Assembly (NCBI RefSeq): GCF_003955665.1 | Contig: NZ_RXHU01000066.1 | Coordinates: 1 to 64,000, forward strand | Source: Paenibacillus whitsoniae | GTDB lineage: Bacteria; Bacillota; Bacilli; Paenibacillales; NBRC-103111 | Direction: 5' to 3' | Length of the DNA stretch: 64,000 nt | In this document: positions 18,477-25,464 of the stretch, one piece after another | Layout: each line of letters begins with the position of its first letter | How positions within the stretch are numbered: the stretch's first letter is position 1 | Made by a program: the position numbers and the translations under genes | The notes under the pieces: model-generated | The model's database searches: none | What the model saw: the letters and a program-made list of their open reading frames with translations, nothing else | What the model was told of the DNA's origin: nothing

Positions 18477-18505
18477 GCTTTTCAAGCGAGCGGATTCAGA
18501 AAGTC

Positions 18506-18533
18506 ACCCATCCTTAGGCGAACGCATACTATA
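18506..18533 (+). promoter_or_regulatory. Candidate sigma-K promoter of dpaAB
   Basis: AC (18506-18507), 17 bases, then CATACTATA (18525-18533). This fits the mother-cell sigma-K pattern AC...CATANNNTA, and spoVF (dpaAB) is a known sigma-K operon in B. subtilis. Confidence 0.65.
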
Positions 18534-18571
18534 ACGTATCGAAAGGGCCGAGGAAGGGGTGTAAGCTAGAA

Positions 18572-19471
18572 ATGCTTACTGGAATTTCGGTTGCTATTAT
18601 GGGCGGTGACGCCCGGCAGCTTGAAGTGATTCAGAAATTTACGGAGCTAGATGCCACTGTGACGTTGCTCGGTTTTGACAACCTTGGGAGACAGTTTAAC
18701 GGGGTTACGCATGCCAAGCTGGATAGCGCCGTCTTTCAACATGTCGATGTGCTGATATTGCCAGTCGTAGGCACGGATGATGCCGGCCATGTGGAATCCA
18801 TTTTCTCCAGCGAAGAGCTGGTTTTGACGGATGAGCTTTTTTCGTCGTTGCCGAAGCATGCCAAAGTGTATACGGGAATGGCGAAAAGTTATTTGAAGCA
18901 GATTGGCAAAGCGCACGGCATTGAAGTTGTCGAATTGTTGGAAAGGGATGATATTGCCATTTACAATTCGATTCCGACGGCAGAGGGCGCATTGATGATG
19001 GCCATTCAGAACACGGATATCACCATTCACGGTTCCGTATGTATGGTGCTTGGCTTCGGCCGCACCGGTTTCACGATGGCAAAAACACTGCAAGGATTAG
19101 GTGCAACAGTCAAGGTTGGCGTAAGGAAACCGGAGCACTTTGCAAGAGCGTGGGAGATGGGTTTTCAGCCTTTTTATACGAAAGATCTATACTCGGAAGT
19201 GTCGAATATTGACTTGCTTTTTAACACAATTCCGACTATGATAGTCACAGCACAAGTAATTACCAACATCCCACATCGCGCGCTTATAATCGATTTGGCT
19301 TCGAAACCCGGCGGAACGGACTTCCGTTTTGCGGAGAAGAGAGGCATTAAAGCGATGCTCGCGCCCGGATTACCTGGAATCGTCGCCCCCAAAACAGCTG
19401 GCCGTATCATGGCGAACACGCTCAGTCAGCTGATCGAGGAAGACTTCAAAGACAGGAGCGATGTGGAATGA
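18572..19471 (+). CDS. dpaA: Dipicolinate synthase subunit A
   Basis: 299 residues (SpoVFA). With DpaB it makes dipicolinic acid from the lysine-pathway intermediate (4-hydroxy-tetrahydrodipicolinate) in the mother cell, for export into the spore core. The N-terminal dipicolinate-synthase domain (SVAIMGGDARQLEVIQKF) is followed by an NAD(P)-binding Rossmann segment (VMVLGFGRTGFTMAKTLQGLGATVKVG). It overlaps dpaB by ATGA. A sigma-K-type promoter lies about 40 bases upstream. Confidence 0.96.
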   Translation: MLTGISVAIMGGDARQLEVIQKFTELDATVTLLGFDNLGRQFNGVTHAKLDSAVFQHVDVLILPVVGTDDAGHVESIFSSEELVLTDELFSSLPKHAKVYTGMAKSYLKQIGKAHGIEVVELLERDDIAIYNSIPTAEGALMMAIQNTDITIHGSVCMVLGFGRTGFTMAKTLQGLGATVKVGVRKPEHFARAWEMGFQPFYTKDLYSEVSNIDLLFNTIPTMIVTAQVITNIPHRALIIDLASKPGGTDFRFAEKRGIKAMLAPGLPGIVAPKTAGRIMANTLSQLIEEDFKDRSDVE

Positions 19472-20061
19472 ACTGGCAAGGAAAAACGGTCGGCTACGCC
19501 CTGACGGGCTCTCACTGCACATTGGAAGAGGTTATGCCCCAAATCAAGAGATTCGTAGATGCGGGAGCACGTGTAGTTCCAATAGTTTCGAACACGGTGA
19601 TGACGACAGATACACGCTTCGGCAAATCGGCCGATTGGCAGCAAATGCTCAAGGACATTACGGGGAATGAGATCATTTCCTCGATTGTCGATGCAGAGCC
19701 GCTTGGGCCTTCCAAGTTGTTGGACGTCATGGTCATTGCACCTTGCACGGGCAATACAACAAGCAAGCTTGCGAATGCGATGACGGAAAGCCCTGTGCTC
19801 ATGGCGGCCAAAGCTCAGATGAGAAATGGCAGACCGTTGGTTTTGGCAATTTCAACGAATGACGGGCTTGGTTTGAATGCGATGAACATTGCAAAGCTGC
19901 TGATTACGAAAAATATTTATTTTGTGCCTTTTGGTCAAGATGCCCCGGGAGCGAAGCCAAATTCGTTGGTCGCCCGTATGGATTTGATCGTGGAGGCTTG
20001 TGAATCTGCGCTTGAAGGCAAACAGCTGCAGCCGATGATTATTGAGAGATTTAATTACTAA
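19468..20061 (+). CDS. dpaB: Dipicolinate synthase subunit B
   Basis: 197 residues (SpoVFB), a flavoprotein-type fold of the UbiX/HFCD family. It opens with WQGKTVGYALTGSHCTLEEVMP and carries VVPIVSNTVMTTDTRFG, DVMVIAPCTGNTTSKLANAMTESPVLMAAKA and PFGQDAPGAKPNSLVA. Coupled to dpaA. After it come 238 bases without a confident gene before dapG; asd, which follows in B. subtilis, is absent. Confidence 0.96.
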   Translation: MNWQGKTVGYALTGSHCTLEEVMPQIKRFVDAGARVVPIVSNTVMTTDTRFGKSADWQQMLKDITGNEIISSIVDAEPLGPSKLLDVMVIAPCTGNTTSKLANAMTESPVLMAAKAQMRNGRPLVLAISTNDGLGLNAMNIAKLLITKNIYFVPFGQDAPGAKPNSLVARMDLIVEACESALEGKQLQPMIIERFNY

Positions 20062-20299
20062 CATAGAATGTCTTTCTTGAAGGGGAGAAGCTGGCCGTTG
20101 AATGAACGAGTGGCTGGCGTTTCTCCGTCAAGAAATTGAGCTTCAAGCGATCTTTGCAGTCCAGGGGTTCTCTCTGTGGATTGTTTCAGATCGTACTGTC
20201 AGGTGCCTATTGGCATGCTGTACACATTGCTGAATATATTGCTAATAGGCAATCATCCAGCAGGCTGCTTAAACTCAGCGGCGAAATTGGGGGAAATTT

Positions 20300-21517
20300 A
20301 TGCGAATTCTTGTCCAGAAATTTGGAGGTACTTCGCTTTCCACCGCACAAGCAAGAGATCATGTAATTAGTCATATCCAAGATGCATTAGAAGAACAGTA
20401 CAAATTAGTCGTTGTCGTTTCTGCGATGGGAAGAAAAGGGGAACCGTATGCGACGGATACACTCCTGGACCTTGTTCGAAAGAACGGGAACGGGTTGCCT
20501 CTGCGGGAACTCGATATGCTTATGGGCTGCGGAGAATTGATTTCTGCGGTGCTTTTGTGCAGTTTGCTGCAAGAGAAGGGCATTCGTTCAACGGTTTTGA
20601 CAGGTGGGCAAGCTGGACTCATCACGAATGACGCGCATGGCAATGCGCAGATCGTGGCGATGCAGCCGGAGCGTATTCTGGCTCATTTGGAGCAGGATCA
20701 AGTCGTCATTGTGACCGGTTTCCAAGGGAAAACGACGGAAGGCGAGTTGACAACGCTTGGACGCGGAGGCAGCGATACGTCGGCAACGGCGCTCGGCGCA
20801 GCTTTGAAAGCGGAGATTGTCGATATTTTCACCGACGTCAATGGCATTTTGACAGCGGATCCAAGAATCGTTGAAGATGCCAAGCCCCTGGAGCGGGTCA
20901 GCTTCACGGAAATTTGCAATATGGCGCATAACGGCGCCAAAGTGATTCATCCGCGAGCGGTTGAAGTGGCAATGCAGGCGAATATTCCGATCCGGGTGCG
21001 CTCTACGTTCACGAAAGATCCGGGAACGCTTGTAACAGCAGCCGATCCGGCGTCGCCGGAAACGGGTCGTGTGAAGGACCGTTTCGTAACAGGCATCGCG
21101 CATTTTCCGAACATTACACAGATCCAGGTGTCTGCCGTAGAAGGGCAGTTTGATCTGCAGCTTCGCGTGTTCAAGACGATGGCCCAACATCAGATCAGCG
21201 TTGACTTTATTAACGTGAACCCTTCGGGGGTCATATATACGGTTTTCGACCATGAAGCAGAGCGAGCTGTCAAGCTCTTGGAGGCGCAAGGCTACGAGCC
21301 CAAGTTCGCCAAAGGCTGCGCCAAAGTATCCGTCATCGGGGGCGGTATGAACGGTGTCCCCGGCATTATGGCGCATATTGTCGAGGCCTTGACGATGGAG
21401 GATATACGCATTTTGCAGTCGGCGGACTCCAATACCACCATCTGGGTCCTCGTCCAGGGCGAAGATATGATCTCATCCGTTAGAGCACTTCATCGAAGAT
21501 TTCATTTATTCAAATGA
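20300..21517 (+). CDS. dapG: Aspartate kinase I (DapG type)
   Basis: 405 residues, close to B. subtilis DapG (404). It phosphorylates aspartate for diaminopimelate and dipicolinate synthesis. The kinase core begins VQKFGGTSLSTAQARD and includes VTGFQGKTTEGELTTLGRGGSDTSA and FTDVNGILTADPRIV. Two C-terminal ACT domains (from about residue 270) would bind the feedback inhibitor, meso-diaminopimelate for the DapG isozyme. ATG follows GGGGGA by 7 bases. dapA follows after 24 bases. Confidence 0.95.
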   Translation: MRILVQKFGGTSLSTAQARDHVISHIQDALEEQYKLVVVVSAMGRKGEPYATDTLLDLVRKNGNGLPLRELDMLMGCGELISAVLLCSLLQEKGIRSTVLTGGQAGLITNDAHGNAQIVAMQPERILAHLEQDQVVIVTGFQGKTTEGELTTLGRGGSDTSATALGAALKAEIVDIFTDVNGILTADPRIVEDAKPLERVSFTEICNMAHNGAKVIHPRAVEVAMQANIPIRVRSTFTKDPGTLVTAADPASPETGRVKDRFVTGIAHFPNITQIQVSAVEGQFDLQLRVFKTMAQHQISVDFINVNPSGVIYTVFDHEAERAVKLLEAQGYEPKFAKGCAKVSVIGGGMNGVPGIMAHIVEALTMEDIRILQSADSNTTIWVLVQGEDMISSVRALHRRFHLFK

Positions 21518-21541
21518 CATGATAGAGCAGGAGGCGTCACC

Positions 21542-22405
21542 GTGAGTTTTGGAAGAGTTGTCACAGCCATGGTTACTCCATTTGACGAGCAATTGCAGAT
21601 TAATTGGGGACAGGTAGAAACATTAGTCAATTATTTGATCGAGGAACAGCAGTCCGATAGCCTTGTGATTTGCGGGACAACAGGGGAATCGCCTACGCTA
21701 AGTGAAGAAGAGAAGCTGAAGCTTATTGAGCTTTCTGTTCGCGTTGCCGGCGGCCGCTGCAAGATTATCGCAGGCACAGGCAGCAACGACACAGCGCATA
21801 CCATCCACTTCTCGCAAAAAGTTGCAAAATTGGGTGTCGACGCTTTGCTCCTGGTCGCGCCTTACTATAATCGCCCGTCGCAAGAAGGGCTGTATCAGCA
21901 TTTTAAAGCAATTGCTGAGTCTGTCGATGTTCCTTGCATGCTGTATAACGTACCTGGCCGTACAGGCGTCAATCTGGACGCGGATACGACGGTTCGCCTT
22001 TCGCATGTGCCGAACATTGTGGCGACCAAAGATTGCTCGAATACCGATCAAATGACACGTATTTTGAACAATGCGGCTCCTGGCTTCCTCGTGTACAGCG
22101 GGGATGACAGTGCAACGCTGCCGGCGTTATCCATTGGCTGCGAAGGCATTGTCAGCGTCGCGAGTCATGTGATTGGAAAAGAAATGCAATCTATGATAAA
22201 GTATTATCTGGAAGGCCATATCAAACAAGCAGCTGAACTACATCGCAAGCTTCATCCTGTATTTACCGGCATTTTCTGCGCGCCAAGCCCTGCTCCAATC
22301 AAGCATGCGCTAGCGCTGAAAGGTATTCAGACAGGTGGAGTCAGATTACCGCTAGTGCGCGTATCCGAGCAAGAAGGACAATTCATCCAATCACTTTTTG
22401 AATGA
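21542..22405 (+). CDS. dapA: 4-hydroxy-tetrahydrodipicolinate synthase
   Basis: 287 residues, TIM-barrel aldolase. It condenses pyruvate with aspartate semialdehyde. Seen are GTTGESPTLSEEEK, the LLVAPYYNRPSQEGLYQHF loop with the catalytic Tyr, LYNVPGRTGVNLDADTTVRL, and the Schiff-base lysine in IVATKDCSN. GTG start after GGAGG. A perfect terminator follows, closing the dapG-dapA unit, whose product feeds both lysine/peptidoglycan and DpaAB. Confidence 0.96.
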   Translation: MSFGRVVTAMVTPFDEQLQINWGQVETLVNYLIEEQQSDSLVICGTTGESPTLSEEEKLKLIELSVRVAGGRCKIIAGTGSNDTAHTIHFSQKVAKLGVDALLLVAPYYNRPSQEGLYQHFKAIAESVDVPCMLYNVPGRTGVNLDADTTVRLSHVPNIVATKDCSNTDQMTRILNNAAPGFLVYSGDDSATLPALSIGCEGIVSVASHVIGKEMQSMIKYYLEGHIKQAAELHRKLHPVFTGIFCAPSPAPIKHALALKGIQTGGVRLPLVRVSEQEGQFIQSLFE

Positions 22406-22417
22406 TCATCCCTAATG

Positions 22418-22451
22418 AATCGGTGCCCCCTTGGCATCGGTTTTCTTTTTT
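22418..22451 (+). terminator. dapA terminator
   Basis: AATCGGTGCC / GGCATCGGTT, a 10-bp stem including two G-U pairs, loop CCCTT, T-rich tail. Confidence 0.88.
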
Positions 22452-22480
22452 AGGGAAACCTATAGGTTACTCAGATTAAC

Positions 22481-22510
22481 TTGTATTTGCTGTTTTTTAT
22501 CATGTATAAT
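22481..22510 (+). promoter_or_regulatory. Sigma-A promoter of the RNase J gene
   Basis: TTGTAT (22481-22486), 18 bases, TATAAT (22505-22510); start of transcription about 60 bases before the gene. Confidence 0.65.
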
Positions 22511-22577
22511 GGTTGCAAGTGACTCGTTCGGTTTTTCATTTAAAATTCGTCGTCCAATCTAATAAGGAGGTATAATC

Positions 22578-24254
22578 TTGTCCAAAAAAAATAACGATAA
22601 ACTTTTGATCTTCGCTCTTGGCGGCGTGGGCGAAATCGGAAAAAATATGTATTGCATTCAATATGGGAACGATATTGTCGTCATTGACAGCGGTTTGAAA
22701 TTTCCAGAGGAGGACATGCTGGGGATCGACATCGTCATTCCGGATATTGGCTATTTAACGGAGAATCGGGACAAAGTACGCGGCATCATCATTACTCATG
22801 GTCATGAGGATCATATCGGCGGTTTACCTTATGTGCTTAAGCATCTGAATGTTCCACTCTACGCGACCAAGCTGACGATGGGACTGATCGAGGCGAAGCT
22901 GAAGGAAGCGAATTTGCTCGGTACAACGAACCGCATTCTGATTAATGCAGATTCCGTCCTTTCTCTTGGGACGCTGACAGCAACATTCTTCAAAACGAAT
23001 CACAGTATTCCAGACTCCGTGGGTGTGGCTGTGGATACACCGGAAGGTGTCGTCGTTCATACGGGTGACTTCAAGTTCGATCAGACACCAGTGAACGATC
23101 AATACGCAGACCTCCACCGCATGGGTGAAATCGGCAAAAAAGGTGTACTGGCCTTGTTGTCCGATAGTACAAACGCAGAGCGTCCAGGCTATACAGGCTC
23201 CGAACGCGGCGTAGGAATTGAGATTGAAGAAGTGTTCCGCAAGGCGAAACAAAGAGTTGTCATTGCAACGTTCGCGTCGAATATTCATCGTGTTCAACAA
23301 GTATTTGATGCCGCTGCAGCGACAAACCGGAAAGTAACTGTGATCGGCCGGAGTATGGTTAACGTCGTGTCGATCGCAAGTGAGCTCGGTTATTTGCATA
23401 TTCCGGACGGTATGTTGATTGAGCCGGAGGAAGTTAACCGTTTGGCCGCTGACCGCGTCGTCATTTTGTCGACAGGCAGCCAAGGTGAGCCAATGTCCGC
23501 TTTGACGAGAATGGCCCGTTCCACCCATCGCAAAATTGATATTTTGCCTGGGGACACGGTCATTATCGCGGCGACGCCGATCCCGGGGAACGAGCGTTAT
23601 GTAGGCCGTACCGTAGACGAATTGATGCGCATTGGCGCACACGTCATTTATGGTCCGGGTTCCGTAACGGGTGTACACGTTTCGGGTCACGGCAGCCAGG
23701 AAGAGCTGAAGCTCATGCTCAACTTGATGAAGCCAAAGTACTTCATTCCGATTCACGGGGAATATCGGATGCTGCGTCAGCACGGTTTGCTTGCTGAATC
23801 CGTCGGCATTGCGAAAGAAGATATTTTCCTCTGCGACATCGGTGATACAGTCGAAATTCAGAACGGTGTTGCCCGCAAAGGCTCCAAAGTTCAGAGCGGC
23901 AACATTTTGATTGATGGATTGGGAGTAGGCGACGTGGGCAATATTGTCCTGCGCGACCGCAAATTGCTTTCCCAAGACGGTATCCTCGTTGTTGTCGTGA
24001 CACTCAGCAAGCAAGACGGGAAAATTTTGTCCGGTCCGGATATTATCTCCCGCGGCTTCGTCTACGTGCGTGAATCCGAAGGTCTGCTTGAAGAAGCAAA
24101 CCGCATCGTGACCAATACGTTACAAAAGCTGATGAACGAGAATGTCAACGAATGGGCATCACTCAAAACAAATGTAAAAGATGTGCTCGGACGCTTTTTA
24201 TATGAACAAACCAGAAGAAGACCGATGATTCTTCCAATTATCATGGAAGTCTAG
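22578..24254 (+). CDS. rnjB: Ribonuclease J (RnjB position)
   Basis: 558 residues. Metallo-beta-lactamase/beta-CASP RNase with 5'-3' exo- and endonuclease activity in mRNA decay. The motif THGHEDHIGGLPYVL keeps the full HxHxDH metal ligands; HTGDFKFDQTP and the C-terminal HGEYRMLRQH are also present, as is the beta-CASP block. The position after dapA is that of B. subtilis rnjB (J2), whose zinc motif I recall as degenerate, so this copy looks more J1-like in its active site. TTG start at 22578 after AAGGAGG. The rnj family is certain; the J1/J2 choice is inferred from position. Confidence 0.93.
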   Translation: MSKKNNDKLLIFALGGVGEIGKNMYCIQYGNDIVVIDSGLKFPEEDMLGIDIVIPDIGYLTENRDKVRGIIITHGHEDHIGGLPYVLKHLNVPLYATKLTMGLIEAKLKEANLLGTTNRILINADSVLSLGTLTATFFKTNHSIPDSVGVAVDTPEGVVVHTGDFKFDQTPVNDQYADLHRMGEIGKKGVLALLSDSTNAERPGYTGSERGVGIEIEEVFRKAKQRVVIATFASNIHRVQQVFDAAAATNRKVTVIGRSMVNVVSIASELGYLHIPDGMLIEPEEVNRLAADRVVILSTGSQGEPMSALTRMARSTHRKIDILPGDTVIIAATPIPGNERYVGRTVDELMRIGAHVIYGPGSVTGVHVSGHGSQEELKLMLNLMKPKYFIPIHGEYRMLRQHGLLAESVGIAKEDIFLCDIGDTVEIQNGVARKGSKVQSGNILIDGLGVGDVGNIVLRDRKLLSQDGILVVVVTLSKQDGKILSGPDIISRGFVYVRESEGLLEEANRIVTNTLQKLMNENVNEWASLKTNVKDVLGRFLYEQTRRRPMILPIIMEV

Positions 24255-24288
24255 GAATTTGAACAGTCACTTAAACCTATGCATATAG

Positions 24289-24323
24289 AAAGCTCTCTTC
24301 GCGTAAGCGGGGGGAGCTTTTTT
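24289..24323 (+). terminator. RNase J terminator
   Basis: AAAGCTCTC (24289-24297) pairs with GGGAGCTTT (24312-24320), followed by TTT. Confidence 0.78.
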
Positions 24324-24413
24324 CAGCATTGACGGCATGCATGAAAGTGCGTCCCCAACCTCATACTATGGGAGATTTGGCAAGCTATTGTAAATTGGAA
24401 AGGGGAACCCCCA

Positions 24414-25166
24414 GTGCCTACACCTACGAATCCATCCGCGCCGAGCGGAAAAGAGCAAGAACCAGGAGCGGAAGAAATCAAAAAAAATCCGGTGGTTGAA
24501 AACATTCAGCAGCTCGGCCAGACGAATACAATTACCGGAGAGGCATCGAACATTTTTTGTTTGACGATTATCGGGCAAGTGGAGGGCCATATCGTACTCC
24601 CTCCGCAAAATAAAACGACCAAGTATGAACATCTGATTCCCCAGCTCGTAGCCGCTGAGCAGAATCCGAAAATCGAAGGCGTCATGATCATTCTGAATAC
24701 GGTGGGCGGCGATGTGGAAGCGGGGCTGGCAATTGCCGAAATGGTCGCTACACTGTCCAAACCAACGGTCACGCTCGTGCTGGGCGGCGGCCACAGCATC
24801 GGTGTTCCGATCGCGGTTTCTGCAAATTATTCAATTATTGCAGAGACGGCAACGATGACGATTCATCCGATTCGGCTGAACGGACTCGTCATTGGGGTGC
24901 CGCAGACGTTCGAATATCTGGATAAAATGCAGGAACGGGTCGTTCGCTTTGTGACGAAGCATTCGAACGTGACGGAGGAAAAGTTCAAAGAACTGATGTT
25001 CAAAACCGGCGAGCTGACGCGGGATATTGGTACGACGGTTATCGGCGCAGACGCAGTCAAGTACGGCCTTATCAATCAAGTCGGCGGCATCGGCGATGCG
25101 ATCCGCGAGTTGAATAAGCGTATAGACGAGAAGAAGGCTGCGGACACCGGGGGGCTTGTCCAATGA
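24414..25166 (+). CDS. tepA: ClpP-family protease TepA (translocation-enhancing protein)
   Basis: 250 residues (YmfB in B. subtilis). ClpP/crotonase fold without signal peptide or transmembrane segments. The nucleophile motif is GGGHSIGVP (Ser). The likely His is in TMTIHPIRL, and GVMIILNTVGGDVEAGLAIAEMV is the oxyanion/handle region. In Bacillus it has been linked to degradation of protein-export intermediates and to spore peptide processing. A low-complexity, Pro/Ser-rich 25-residue N-terminus precedes the domain. GTG start at 24414. It overlaps ylzJ by ATGA. Confidence 0.92.
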   Translation: MPTPTNPSAPSGKEQEPGAEEIKKNPVVENIQQLGQTNTITGEASNIFCLTIIGQVEGHIVLPPQNKTTKYEHLIPQLVAAEQNPKIEGVMIILNTVGGDVEAGLAIAEMVATLSKPTVTLVLGGGHSIGVPIAVSANYSIIAETATMTIHPIRLNGLVIGVPQTFEYLDKMQERVVRFVTKHSNVTEEKFKELMFKTGELTRDIGTTVIGADAVKYGLINQVGGIGDAIRELNKRIDEKKAADTGGLVQ

Positions 25167-25384
25167 TTCACTACTCGGTGCTCCCTATGGACGTTGTTTT
25201 TGAGGGTATGTCATCATACACGCCGGAATTCGTGGATATTGAGCAGAACGGCATGTCCATGCAGGTTGAACCGATCGGCCGCTTTCAAGCCAAGATCGTA
25301 AGGCTCTACAGCTGCAATCCGCAGGACTACTTAAATGCCAAATATGCTCCCGGGACGATTATTTCGTACAATCCAGGCCTATAG
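25163..25384 (+). CDS. ylzJ: YlzJ-like small protein
   Basis: 73 residues. Family recognised by MIHYSVLPMDVVFEG at the N-terminus and the C-terminal LYSCNPQDYLNAKYAPG block. No known function; conserved as a short gene between tepA and spoIIIE in Bacillales, coupled here to tepA through ATGA. No membrane segment is predicted. Confidence 0.85.
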   Translation: MIHYSVLPMDVVFEGMSSYTPEFVDIEQNGMSMQVEPIGRFQAKIVRLYSCNPQDYLNAKYAPGTIISYNPGL

Positions 25385-25434
25385 ACGAATTGACAGACAC
25401 CCCCTTGTTCCCGTATCTTACCATGAGAGGATTA

Positions 25435-25443
25435 TGGTATAAT
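25435..25443 (+). promoter_or_regulatory. Extended -10 promoter of spoIIIE
   Basis: TGGTATAAT, with TATAAT at 25438-25443 and no good -35 (TATCTT 18 bases upstream). It rules out the ATG at 25444 as a start for transcripts from this site. Confidence 0.55.
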
Positions 25444-25464
25444 ATGGACTTGGGGGTGAAAGTG

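Noticed and set aside
20102..20233. 43-codon open frame after dpaB with a short hydrophobic segment
   Set aside because: Its nearest AAGGGG site is about 15 bases away, it ends early and no family is recognised; translation is not supported.
20062..20299. Lysine riboswitch before dapG
   Set aside because: The gap lacks the L-box conserved core and a terminator; only a simple hairpin is seen.
22824..24014. 396-codon minus-strand open frame opposite RNase J
   Set aside because: Shadow frame; no start signal and RNase J is certain.
24414..25166. tepA as a canonical ClpP subunit
   Set aside because: The Ser and His regions fit ClpP, but length, N-terminus and gene order with ylzJ and spoIIIE match TepA.
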